Position numbers and translations under genes: made by a program. Under the pieces are notes generated by a model. That model was not told the origin of the DNA. It saw only the letters and a program-made list of their open reading frames with translations, and ran no database searches. 64,000 bases of DNA from NCBI GenBank assembly GCA_018054455.1, contig JAGPJL010000002.1, positions 1 to 64,000 of the forward strand. The letters run 5' to 3'. The DNA is from Parabacteroides sp. Its GTDB lineage: Bacteria; Bacteroidota; Bacteroidia; Bacteroidales; Tannerellaceae. Below, piece after piece: positions 35,394 to 42,855 of this stretch (its first letter is position 1; every line of letters begins with the position of its first letter).

Positions 35394-35414
35394 ATACATT
35401 TATCTATTTGAATG

Positions 35415-35446
35415 CAAAGATAAGCGATAAAGCTGGATCAAAGCAA
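35415..35446 (-). promoter_or_regulatory. Promoter for pyrK-pyrD
   Basis: On the minus strand TTG (35446-35444), a 21-bp spacer, and TATCTTTG (35422-35415). It lies in the 55-bp gap between the XRE gene and pyrK, so the pyr pair probably has its own promoter. Confidence 0.5.
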
Positions 35447-35454
35447 TAGAATTG

Positions 35455-35910
35455 TTAGTCTTTCTTGTTTTTTTCCGGCGTAAATGTTTCAAATGTATTG
35501 TCTGAATAAAAAATCATTATTTTACTTACATTTTTTGAACATCTTTCTTCATACTTAATTTGTTCAATAATAGTGTTTTTGCTAGTTGTTTCAGGCCTGT
35601 TAACCTCATTTTGCTTGCGATATTCAGGCTCGACCTGCACTGTTGGCGGATCTATCTCATTCTCGAGGAATAAAGAAGATTGTCCAATTATAGAACTGGC
35701 ACTTTTTATCATATTTCCTTTTCCGAATAAAAGCCAGTCAGTTTCTACATATGTAAAACGTTGCATAATTTTTGTCAACACATCCAGGCTTGCATTATTT
35801 CGTCCAGAAATAATGTGAGACATAGCAGACCGTTGTATACCGATTTCTTCTGCAAACCTTGAAGGAGACATACCTTCGTGTTCCATAATTTTTAAAATTC
35901 GATCTTTCAT
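35455..35910 (-). CDS. XRE-family transcriptional regulator
   Basis: A 151-residue regulator. The lambda-repressor-like HTH covers about residues 1-60 (RILKIMEHEGMSPSRFAEEIGIQRSAMSHIISGRNNASLDVLTKIMQRF), and WLLFGKGNM follows as in many Bacteroidales members. The remainder is low-complexity with a charged C-terminus (about 90-151, ending TFETFTPEKNKKD), with no recognised sensor domain. Upstream lies a 900-bp gene-free region with an array of TACAWWTGTA palindromes, which are good candidates for its operators or for those of another regulator. It is 55 bp upstream of pyrK in the same direction. Confidence 0.85.
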   Translation of the reverse strand: MKDRILKIMEHEGMSPSRFAEEIGIQRSAMSHIISGRNNASLDVLTKIMQRFTYVETDWLLFGKGNMIKSASSIIGQSSLFLENEIDPPTVQVEPEYRKQNEVNRPETTSKNTIIEQIKYEERCSKNVSKIMIFYSDNTFETFTPEKNKKD

Positions 35911-35991
35911 CTGTATTATTTATTAAATATCAAAATTTAACTGCCAAATTGACTTGATTTGGTTAGAAGTGTAAACAAGAGTAATATTACA

Positions 35992-36022
35992 CAAAGGTAA
36001 ACAAATATTTTTAAATACACAA
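35992..36022 (-). promoter_or_regulatory. Promoter for the XRE gene
   Basis: Minus strand: TTG (36022-36020), a 20-bp spacer, and TACCTTTG (35999-35992). The predicted leader is about 75 nt. The first palindromic sites (36031-36040 and 36047-36056) lie immediately upstream of this promoter. Confidence 0.55.
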
Positions 36023-36030
36023 TTTAGATT

Positions 36031-36475
36031 TACAAATGTGTTTGTTTACAAATATCTTTTTACGTATACATATGTAACTCTAAAAGATGTAATCAATGTA
36101 TATCCAATATAAATCATATTAACCTTATTGTTTACTATATGCGTACAATAAATTGGATAACAGACGTTTATGTATTGATTAAATATGATAAAAATGCCTT
36201 TCACAAAAGTAATGAGTACATTTGTATATATAAACCTGGATTTTATTGAAGTAATAGACCCTAATATAGGTATATTGACCTGGTTTAATATAATATACTA
36301 CTTTATTCCATAGCATAGCTAATCAGTCTCCCCCACTCTACAAGTAATACATATGTAAACTAAATACATTTGTAATTAGTTTGTTTGTTATTAAATTGAT
36401 TTGAAACAAATGTAAATTTTAGTATAACTAATTTTGATGCACATTTGTATACTTTATTGTATCGATACAAATGTA
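36031..36475. repeat. Array of nine TACAWWTGTA-type palindromes
   Basis: Ten-base near-palindromes at 36031 (TACAAATGTG), 36047 (TACAAATATC), 36067 (TACATATGTA), 36217 (TACATTTGTA), 36348 (TACATATGTA), 36365 (TACATTTGTA), 36405 (AACAAATGTA), 36440 (CACATTTGTA) and 36466 (TACAAATGTA). Six start TACA and three of them are exact to the consensus or its complement; spacing is irregular (16 to 150 bp). The stretch 35911-36810 contains no gene I can support. Note that TACATTTG also fits the -7 consensus TAnnTTTG, so each site could double as a promoter box on one strand or the other. Confidence 0.6.
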
Positions 36476-36810
36476 TATGATCTTATTTATTAGAAAAGAT
36501 TGGAATGACAATTTGGCTGAAGATACTTATTGTTTTTTATCTGAAAATTGTATTTCACCCTTAAGTATGTCGATTTACGGTATATTTGTGAACAAATGGA
36601 TGAGTAGAAGTAAATATTCAATTCTCAGCAAGCAAAATATGATATAAATCACTATAAATCAAAAAAATAAAGGATTATATCTGTACGATTGTAAACAACA
36701 ATCCAGAAATAACCCCTATTTATATCTAGTATAATATTATTTGTTAATTATCGCAAGTAGATATTACTATAAAATGTGTATTGGATAAGAATTGTATCAA
36801 TTGAATACAT

Positions 36811-37836
36811 TTAATGCAGAATCTTGAATAGTAATTCCTTTAATATATCACCATCGGAAGCAGAACTATTTTCAATACCTTTTGACCGCGCGTCGCAAAT
36901 TCTTATTTCAGAAATTAAATTAAAAACTTTCATTGCAGGATAATTTTTCATGCCCAAAGTATAATCTTTTAACTGGAAATTGCCTTTAAAACCTAATTCC
37001 TGCATTAGTCCATTTTCTGATCGGTCTTTGCTATAATAGCAAATAAGTAAATTTGAAAAGTAGTTAAAAAGTACAGGAAGTGTAGCCTGAATTGGATTGC
37101 TTTTAGGGTTCTTTTCGAAATATTGAATTATACGGTTCGCTTTAAGTTTATCTTTAGTCGCTATGGCTTTAAGCAATTCAAAGTTATTGTATTCTTTGCT
37201 AATACCTATATTCTGTTCTACCAGTTCTGGCGTAATTCTTTTTGTTGCCTGATTTTTAGGGAGCAGAAGTGCCAACTTTTCTAGTTCTTTATTTAGACGA
37301 CTTAGATCATTTCCTAAGAAATCAGATAACATTTGTGCAGCCTTTTGATCTATACCAATACTTTGTTGTTGTAGGTAAGTATTAATAAAAGCAGGCATTT
37401 TATAATCAGGAATTCTTTTAGAATCAAATAAGACCCCTACTTTATCAATTGAGCTAGCTAATGACCTACGTCTATCTAAAGTTTTGTACTTGTAATTAAT
37501 TACTAAAACCGTTGATTGAAGTGGATTCAGTACATAGTGATTTAATTCTTCAATGTCTTTTATAAGTTGAGCCTCTCTTACTACCACTAATTGATATTTT
37601 GACATCATTGGAAATCTGCGAGAAGCATTGATTATCGTATTAACATCTGTATCTGCACCGTAGAAAACCATCTGATTAAAATCACGTTCATCTTCAGACA
37701 AGACGTTGGTAATTAATAGATCTGTGAGTTTATCCATAAAGAAAGGCTCGTCACCCATGAAAAAATAAATGGGACTGAACTTTTTCTGAACGATATCTCT
37801 TGAGAGTTCTTCGAATGTATATTCTTTTTTTGCCAT
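36811..37836 (-). CDS. holA: DNA polymerase III delta subunit
   Basis: A 341-residue clamp-loader subunit. The opening PIYFFMGDEPFFMDKLTDLLI is the usual delta start, followed by NQMVFYGADTDVNTIINASRRFPMMSKYQLVVVREAQ. AAQMLSDFLGNDLSRLNKELEKLALLL is the conserved central helix block. The C-terminal collar domain (about 210-341) includes NNFELLKAIATKDKLKANRIIQYFEKNP. The delta subunit opens the sliding clamp. The gene lies 9 bp after the amn gene and is probably co-transcribed. Confidence 0.92.
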   Translation of the reverse strand: MAKKEYTFEELSRDIVQKKFSPIYFFMGDEPFFMDKLTDLLITNVLSEDERDFNQMVFYGADTDVNTIINASRRFPMMSKYQLVVVREAQLIKDIEELNHYVLNPLQSTVLVINYKYKTLDRRRSLASSIDKVGVLFDSKRIPDYKMPAFINTYLQQQSIGIDQKAAQMLSDFLGNDLSRLNKELEKLALLLPKNQATKRITPELVEQNIGISKEYNNFELLKAIATKDKLKANRIIQYFEKNPKSNPIQATLPVLFNYFSNLLICYYSKDRSENGLMQELGFKGNFQLKDYTLGMKNYPAMKVFNLISEIRICDARSKGIENSSASDGDILKELLFKILH

Positions 37837-37845
37837 AATTCAATT

Positions 37846-38622
37846 TTACCAGCTGAAACGGATGTGACGGATTGTTTTATTTCCTTTAATTATTTGTTTT
37901 AGTGCTTCCACTCCCAGTTCTACATGTTCCGGAGCAAAATTTTGAGTCACTTTCTTATCGCTCTCTTCAGTTTTCACGCCACTTTCGTCCATTGGTTTGT
38001 CAGAAATCATTAGTAAAGCGCCTGTAGGAATTTCATTTGCAAAACCAGCTGTAAGAAGCGTTGCTGTTTCCATATCGATGCCAGTAGCATGAGTCTTAAC
38101 CAAATAGGACTTAAAATCGCTGTCGTATTCCCAGACTCTGCGATTAGTTGTATAAACTGTGCCGGTCCAATAATCGCGGCCCTTATCTCTAATAGCAGAA
38201 GAAATAGCCCGAAGCATCGAAAATGCAGGAAGAGACGGAACTTCTTTAGGTAAGTACTCATCAGAAGTACCCTCCCCGCGAATAGCAGCAATGGGTAATA
38301 GATAATCGCCTAAACTATTACTTTTCTTCAATCCTCCGCATTTACCTAAAAACAAGACTGCTTTTGGCTTAATAGCAGAAAGTAAATCCATAATTGTTGC
38401 TGCATTTGCACTACCCATCCCAAAATTAATAATTGTAATACCTTCTGCTGAAGCATTTGGCATAGACGACTTGAGACCTAAGATTGGTACATCAAATGTT
38501 TCTGCAAATAATTCAACATATTTGGTAAAGTTGGTGAGTAGTATGTATTTACTAAAGTCTTCCAGCTTTCTTTCAGTGTAGCGTGGTAACCAATTCTCTA
38601 CAATTTCTTGTTTTGTTTTCAT
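37846..38622 (-). CDS. amn: AMP nucleosidase
   Basis: A 258-residue nucleoside phosphorylase-fold enzyme that hydrolyses AMP to adenine and ribose-5-phosphate. It matches the short AMP nucleosidase of Bacteroidetes rather than the 480-residue E. coli Amn: the N-terminal tetramerisation domain is missing. Key blocks are GITIINFGMGSANAATIMDLLSAIKPKAVLFLGKCGGLK, then GIDMETATLLTAGFANEIPTGALLMISDKPM (the Met-Glu and Asp of the phosphorylase site), and TIRHIRFSW at the end. It controls the adenylate pool. First gene of the operon with holA. Confidence 0.88.
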   Translation of the reverse strand: MKTKQEIVENWLPRYTERKLEDFSKYILLTNFTKYVELFAETFDVPILGLKSSMPNASAEGITIINFGMGSANAATIMDLLSAIKPKAVLFLGKCGGLKKSNSLGDYLLPIAAIRGEGTSDEYLPKEVPSLPAFSMLRAISSAIRDKGRDYWTGTVYTTNRRVWEYDSDFKSYLVKTHATGIDMETATLLTAGFANEIPTGALLMISDKPMDESGVKTEESDKKVTQNFAPEHVELGVEALKQIIKGNKTIRHIRFSW

Positions 38623-38637
38623 AAATCACTATCTTTG
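38608..38637 (+). promoter_or_regulatory. Putative promoter for the HsdR-N-like gene
   Basis: TTG (38608-38610), a 19-bp spacer, and TATCTTTG (38630-38637). It overlaps the start of the divergent amn gene. Confidence 0.5.
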
Positions 38638-38665
38638 AGGATATGTTTAATATAATTAGGCTCAA

Positions 38666-38673
38666 CAAAAGTA
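38666..38673 (-). promoter_or_regulatory. Putative -7 box for amn-holA
   Basis: Minus strand TACTTTTG, 43 bp upstream of the amn ATG. Divergent from the promoter at 38608-38637; together they occupy a 55-bp intergenic gap. No clear -33. Confidence 0.4.
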
Positions 38674-38677
38674 ACAA

Positions 38678-39133
38678 ATGTTCTCATTAAACCTCCCATC
38701 GTTTAACCCTAAAATAGCAGAAAAGGACGGGAAGCATACGATATTTGATCCAGTACGGCGGAAATACGTAGTGCTTACTCCTGAAGAATGGGTAAGACAA
38801 CATTTTGTAAATTATTTGATTAAGGAAAAAGGATATCCTAAGGAATTATTGGCTAATGAAATTTCTATTGTCCTAAACGGAACTAACAAAAGATGTGATA
38901 CGGTTGCATATAATCGATTTTTAGCCCCAGTTTTAATCGCGGAGTATAAATCCCCTGCAATCGCTATAAAACAGTCTGTAATCGACCAAATAATACGTTA
39001 TAACATGGTTTTGAAGGTAAGGTATCTTATTATAAGCAATGGGATTAATCATTTCTGTTGTAAAATTGATTTCGAGACTGGAAAATACAGTTATTTAGAG
39101 CAAATACCTACATATGACTCTATAATCATTTAA
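38678..39133 (+). CDS. Stand-alone HsdR N-terminal-like nuclease-domain protein
   Basis: A 151-residue protein. It matches the HSDR_N domain found at the start of type I restriction endonuclease R subunits and in small free-standing proteins. A PD-(D/E)xK-type site is visible: Asp74 in NKRCDTVAYN and Glu89-x-Lys91 in VLIAEYKSPA, with a preceding helix LLANEISIVLNG and following QIIRYNMVLKVRYLIISNG. No methylase, specificity or helicase partner is near, so it is not part of a restriction system here. A free-standing form with this layout is common in Bacteroidales; its role is unknown. The 22-bp gap to the convergent GH9 gene holds no terminator. Confidence 0.82.
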   Translation: MFSLNLPSFNPKIAEKDGKHTIFDPVRRKYVVLTPEEWVRQHFVNYLIKEKGYPKELLANEISIVLNGTNKRCDTVAYNRFLAPVLIAEYKSPAIAIKQSVIDQIIRYNMVLKVRYLIISNGINHFCCKIDFETGKYSYLEQIPTYDSIII

Positions 39134-39154
39134 AACGCCTTTTATTAAATATCT

Positions 39155-40912
39155 TTACTTAAACGAAGCATCCAGCGCCATCGCAAAATAGGTAAACATT
39201 CCCTGCCAATTGATCGCAACTTCGTTAGATGCATAAGATGGTAATAAGTCGACATATGATTCGTCGGGAATATCTGAGGGATATTCGCACTTGTCCTGTC
39301 TGCCTGGATTTGGTCCGCCTACAAGGAAGCCTGGCAAAGGTTCTTCAATTTCATCACTTGCAGAAAGCCTGTGATGCGGATTATGAGGTGATTTTGTTCC
39401 GAAACCTGTAATATAACAATATCCGGTCGCATTTCTACCAAGCAAATATTCCATATTGCACAAGGCATTGCTTAAATATCGCTTATCTTTTGTTAGTTGA
39501 TAAGCATAGAGAAATGCAATTCCCTGATTAGATGCTTTATCAGAGTTACATCCCCAAAAGAAATCTCTTTTTGAACGACCATATGACGCTGCGTAAGGGG
39601 CCAGCTCCACTCCTTTCAAGCAACTATCTGCATATGTAACCAGCTGATTCACCATAAGACTGGCTATCAATTCTCCCTCAGTACCTAAATTACGAGAATG
39701 ACGGATTAATGATAAAGCACCTAATCCATATACGTTACTCCATACTGGCAATTTAAATGAATCAGGAGAATTTTGTTTTATGATTTTAAAGAATTTAGCA
39801 TCTCCTGTTGAGATAAATAGCTCTGTTGCAGCCCAGAATAACTCATCTTCAGACGATCTGTCTTCATATCCACCAGTTGTGACTTCTGGTTTATACATTT
39901 CGTTCATCTTTTGCTGATTATATAATGCATCCGGATGTTTTAATGCCCAATCAAACGCCTTAAGAGCAGCTTGCAGCATTTTAGCCGAAGCTCCCGGATA
40001 GTCAGAATCAAATGATTTAAATACTCTGGATCCTTGCGCCATAGATGCCGCAAAGTCCAATGTGGCAGTAACTGATTTTTCAATAACATACCGCTGTTGC
40101 TTGCAATCAGATGGCTTAATCATACCCTCGAAAGACGGAGTCGTAAGCTTATGATAAACTCCTCCATCTGTTGGATCCTGCATGGAAAGCATCCAATCAA
40201 GGTTCCACCAGATTTCATCAAGTAAATCGGGAGTGTTATTTTTGCTTTCAGGAATATTTACCGAAATATCTTTTGCATACTTAGGATAATCTTCGTATAA
40301 AGAAAGAAGCATGCCAACCGTAAAACCGGAATTTACAATGTATTTGTTGTAATCGCCGGCATCATACCATCCTTTAGAGGAAATAATTGATGTTCCAGCT
40401 GGACGTTTGGATGTGGCAGCAGAAGAATGAATGAGTACTTTATTGTCTGAATGACCTTCCGGACGAACCCATTTACCTGCATATTTACTTTCTATAGCTA
40501 TACCCGATCGTTGATAATAAAAAGCTTTAAGAGATGCTTTCCCCAAATCATACAGCAAAGTATCTTTTATTTCGAATGGCAGAGATTTAGCCACTTTCGG
40601 AATTTCGAGATAGTAAATGCCTGGAGAGTTTAGTTCGTTAAATGAAAGAAGAACAGTTTTTTTATTTGAAAAAGAAGAAGAACGAGGATCTGATATAATA
40701 CCTTTAAATACTATTTTATCCGAAATACTCTCTTTTACATAAAATTCGCCGGAAACTAAGGTGTCAATCACAGCAATTTTTTCTTGAGAAGTATAAAAAC
40801 CAAGTTGATTAAACCGAAAATAGTCTTTTACCGGAAGCTCCGAATTGGAACACGCAGCAAAACAAAGATGCAGAAAAGCAAAAAGAAATGTAAAGAAGAT
40901 GTGGTTTTTCAT
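39155..40912 (-). CDS. Glycoside hydrolase family 9 lipoprotein (endoglucanase-like)
   Basis: A 585-residue exported lipoprotein with lipobox FAAC (Cys21). An Ig-like CelD_N domain (about 30-115) opens with YFRFNQLGFYTSQEKIAVI. The catalytic (alpha/alpha)6 barrel follows: SSKGWYDAGDYNKYIVNSG contains the base/nucleophile-side aspartates (Asp184 and Asp187), NPHHRLSASD is the substrate-binding block, and the catalytic acid is Glu564 in NEVAINWQGMFTYF. These sites are typical of active GH9 cellulases or beta-glucan hydrolases. It is likely anchored to a membrane facing the periplasm or the cell surface. No SusC/SusD pair or regulator surrounds it, so it is not part of a visible polysaccharide utilisation locus. 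Confidence 0.92.
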   Translation of the reverse strand: MKNHIFFTFLFAFLHLCFAACSNSELPVKDYFRFNQLGFYTSQEKIAVIDTLVSGEFYVKESISDKIVFKGIISDPRSSSFSNKKTVLLSFNELNSPGIYYLEIPKVAKSLPFEIKDTLLYDLGKASLKAFYYQRSGIAIESKYAGKWVRPEGHSDNKVLIHSSAATSKRPAGTSIISSKGWYDAGDYNKYIVNSGFTVGMLLSLYEDYPKYAKDISVNIPESKNNTPDLLDEIWWNLDWMLSMQDPTDGGVYHKLTTPSFEGMIKPSDCKQQRYVIEKSVTATLDFAASMAQGSRVFKSFDSDYPGASAKMLQAALKAFDWALKHPDALYNQQKMNEMYKPEVTTGGYEDRSSEDELFWAATELFISTGDAKFFKIIKQNSPDSFKLPVWSNVYGLGALSLIRHSRNLGTEGELIASLMVNQLVTYADSCLKGVELAPYAASYGRSKRDFFWGCNSDKASNQGIAFLYAYQLTKDKRYLSNALCNMEYLLGRNATGYCYITGFGTKSPHNPHHRLSASDEIEEPLPGFLVGGPNPGRQDKCEYPSDIPDESYVDLLPSYASNEVAINWQGMFTYFAMALDASFK

Positions 40913-40934
40913 AAATTATATCATTCGTCTGCTG

Positions 40935-40964
40935 CAAACTTAAATAATAAAGTTATACATCCAA
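40935..40964 (-). promoter_or_regulatory. Promoter for the GH9 gene
   Basis: Minus strand CTTG/TTG (40964-40962), a 19-bp spacer, and TAAGTTTG (40942-40935), 22 bp upstream of the ATG. Confidence 0.5.
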
Positions 40965-41014
40965 GTATTTTCATATATAAATACTTGAAATTCGGAATAA
41001 TATCTGCCAGAAAG

Positions 41015-41221
41015 CTAAAAGACAGGTCTAAAAAGCTCCTTTTTTGATTCATCGTTTTCTCTTGCATCAGTTGAAAAGATAGAATCGGCTCTAACAATTT
41101 TCTTTACCTCTGTTGAGCTCGTAACTTTGCTTTCCATAACAACAGTCTTATATTCTTTATTGTCTAAAAACAGCGCACAAAAAAATATAATAACAAAGAA
41201 TGATAAAATTATCGGTTTCAT
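41015..41221 (-). CDS. Possible small membrane-anchored protein, unknown
   Basis: A 68-residue frame with one N-terminal hydrophobic segment (MKPIILSFFVIIFFCALFL) and a charged, polar tail. The start is a normal ATG and it fills an otherwise empty gap, but I recognise no family and there is no -7 box upstream. It could be a spurious frame. A near-perfect inverted repeat (about 41223-41243) sits just in front of it. Confidence 0.35.
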   Translation of the reverse strand: MKPIILSFFVIIFFCALFLDNKEYKTVVMESKVTSSTEVKKIVRADSIFSTDARENDESKKELFRPVF

Positions 41222-41318
41222 AACTTACTTTTTTAAGTGAGTATATTAGTATGATGTATGTAAAACGTAATATGATGCAGGATATTACAAAATAATAAGA
41301 AAAAATGAATTATATTTT

Positions 41319-41326
41319 TACATTTG
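41319..41326 (+). promoter_or_regulatory. Putative -7 box for the transglutaminase-like gene
   Basis: TACATTTG matches TAnnTTTG, 46 bp upstream of the ATG. No -33 element was identified. Confidence 0.4.
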
Positions 41327-41372
41327 CATAATGAAACTAATATTGTAGAACTAATTAAATATTATCATTGAT

Positions 41373-42557
41373 ATGGGTAAAATTCTTGTCTTTTTTTCAA
41401 TGTTTATGCTTGTTTCCTGCACCAATGTATACAAGCAAGTATCCCCGTCCATTAAGTTAAAAACCGAAGAAGCATTAAATAAGGTATCACTAGATCGTAA
41501 AAAGGTGCTTATTGAGGCAATAACGGAGCTTCCCGTCGACCAACAAGAAGGCATGGCATATTTAATAGCTTATATGCGTCCGAGCGATTTAGATACTTTG
41601 CCTGCAGAACTGCTTATCTCCAATGTTAAGATGGCATATAAAGCAAGAGAGAGTTTTGTATGGGCTAAAGAACTTCCACTTTCAGTTTTTTATAACGAAG
41701 TGCTCCCCTATGCTATAATGGATGAAAAAAGAGAAAACTGGAGGCCGGCTTTGTTTGAAATGGTCTACCCTTTGGTGAAGGATGCAAAAAATATTTACCA
41801 AGCAGTAGACACTATAAATAAATCTTTGAGAGGATTAGTAAAAGTAGAATATAATACAAAACGAGACAAACCGAATCAGGCTCCTTTCGAGTCTATGAAA
41901 ATAAATATGGCATCTTGTACAGGCTTATCCATATTGCTAACAGATGCATTTCGGGCGGCAGGTATCCCATCACGTGTTGCGGGAACCCCACTTTGGGTTT
42001 CGAAGGAAGGAAATCACAATTGGAGCGAAGTGATGATTAACGGAGAATGGTACTTTACAGAATATTATCCCGATGCTTTGAATAAAGGTTGGTTTCTGGA
42101 GCGTGCAGGGAAAGCTGATAAAAGCAATCCTGTTCACTGGATTTACGCAACATCTTATAAACTTGACGACCTTTCCTTTCCGATGGTTTGGGCAGAAAAC
42201 GATTCTACAGTCGGAGGAGTTGATGTTTCAGACAGATACATTGATTTGTATCAGAAGCAGCTAGCCCGCGATGCTAAAGGTATTCAAGTAAACATACGCA
42301 TGTATAAATCGGAACAGTGTGTGCTAGATTCGGACGGGCGGATTTTGGGTAAGGTAACTATCCGGAATAGTAAAGGAGAATTGGTGGCAACAGGTGAAAC
42401 AGCTGGTCCAACCGATGATATGAATCGTTACTTAACCTTTTTAATTCCATTGGGTAAAGATTATACAATCGAATATATGACATCTAAGGGGTTTCGTAAG
42501 GATAAGCTTACTATTGATGCACCCAAAGATATTCAGTTGTATTTTAACGTAGAATAA
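41373..42557 (+). CDS. Transglutaminase-like lipoprotein
   Basis: A 394-residue exported lipoprotein (lipobox LVSC, Cys16). It carries a transglutaminase-core fold of the papain type: the catalytic cysteine is Cys182 in NMASCTGLSILLTDAFRAAGIPSRVAG, the histidine His215 in NHNWSEVMI and the aspartate Asp234 in EYYPDALN. The C-terminal 95 residues (about 290-394) form a beta-rich domain containing VTIRNSKGELVATG. Exported members are thought to act as proteases or peptidases on proteins or peptides. It stands alone, with a complex hairpin after it. Specificity unknown. Confidence 0.83.
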   Translation: MGKILVFFSMFMLVSCTNVYKQVSPSIKLKTEEALNKVSLDRKKVLIEAITELPVDQQEGMAYLIAYMRPSDLDTLPAELLISNVKMAYKARESFVWAKELPLSVFYNEVLPYAIMDEKRENWRPALFEMVYPLVKDAKNIYQAVDTINKSLRGLVKVEYNTKRDKPNQAPFESMKINMASCTGLSILLTDAFRAAGIPSRVAGTPLWVSKEGNHNWSEVMINGEWYFTEYYPDALNKGWFLERAGKADKSNPVHWIYATSYKLDDLSFPMVWAENDSTVGGVDVSDRYIDLYQKQLARDAKGIQVNIRMYKSEQCVLDSDGRILGKVTIRNSKGELVATGETAGPTDDMNRYLTFLIPLGKDYTIEYMTSKGFRKDKLTIDAPKDIQLYFNVE

Positions 42558-42617
42558 ATTAGTTTTAATGAGACAATTCATTACAATTAAGATCAAATAA
42601 AGTACACTCTCTGCCAC

Positions 42618-42675
42618 GCGCCCATGGGGATAAAAAATTATGATCATGGGCGTATTTTTTTACCCCCATGGGCGC
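42618..42675 (+). terminator. Nested terminator-like hairpins after the transglutaminase gene
   Basis: CGCCCATG (42619-42626) pairs with CATGGGCG (42645-42652), followed by a T-run (42653-42661): a normal terminator. In addition GCGCCCATGGGG (42618-42629) pairs with CCCCATGGGCGC (42664-42675), and the A-rich interior pairs with the T-run. The two pairings share the left arm and exclude each other. Confidence 0.6.
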
Positions 42676-42790
42676 ATTTTGTAAAAGCAATATCTTTCCA
42701 GCTTAAATACTATACCTCTTCCTCTTAAGAATTGTGAGAATCATTTATAGTAATCCTTTATATCTCGGGCATACATATTGGGAACCTGGA

Positions 42791-42833
42791 TAAAACAAGA
42801 GAGGGTGTCTGGAATATAACCAGACACCCTCTC
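42791..42833 (-). terminator. Terminator of the nqr operon
   Basis: A perfect 14-bp stem (42799-42812 with 42820-42833) with a 7-nt loop lies 23 bp after the nqrF stop. On the minus strand it is followed by TTGTTTTATCC, a T-rich tract. Confidence 0.85.
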
Positions 42834-42855
42834 AAACTATAGGGGAAAGAACTTA

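Noticed and set aside
36031..36475. CRISPR-like array
   Set aside because: Repeats are only 10 bp, palindromic and irregularly spaced (16-150 bp), with no cas genes nearby.
38678..39133. Remnant of a type I restriction system
   Set aside because: The frame is intact with its own start, stop and promoter, and this size of free-standing protein exists in the family; no remnants of hsdM or hsdS are near.
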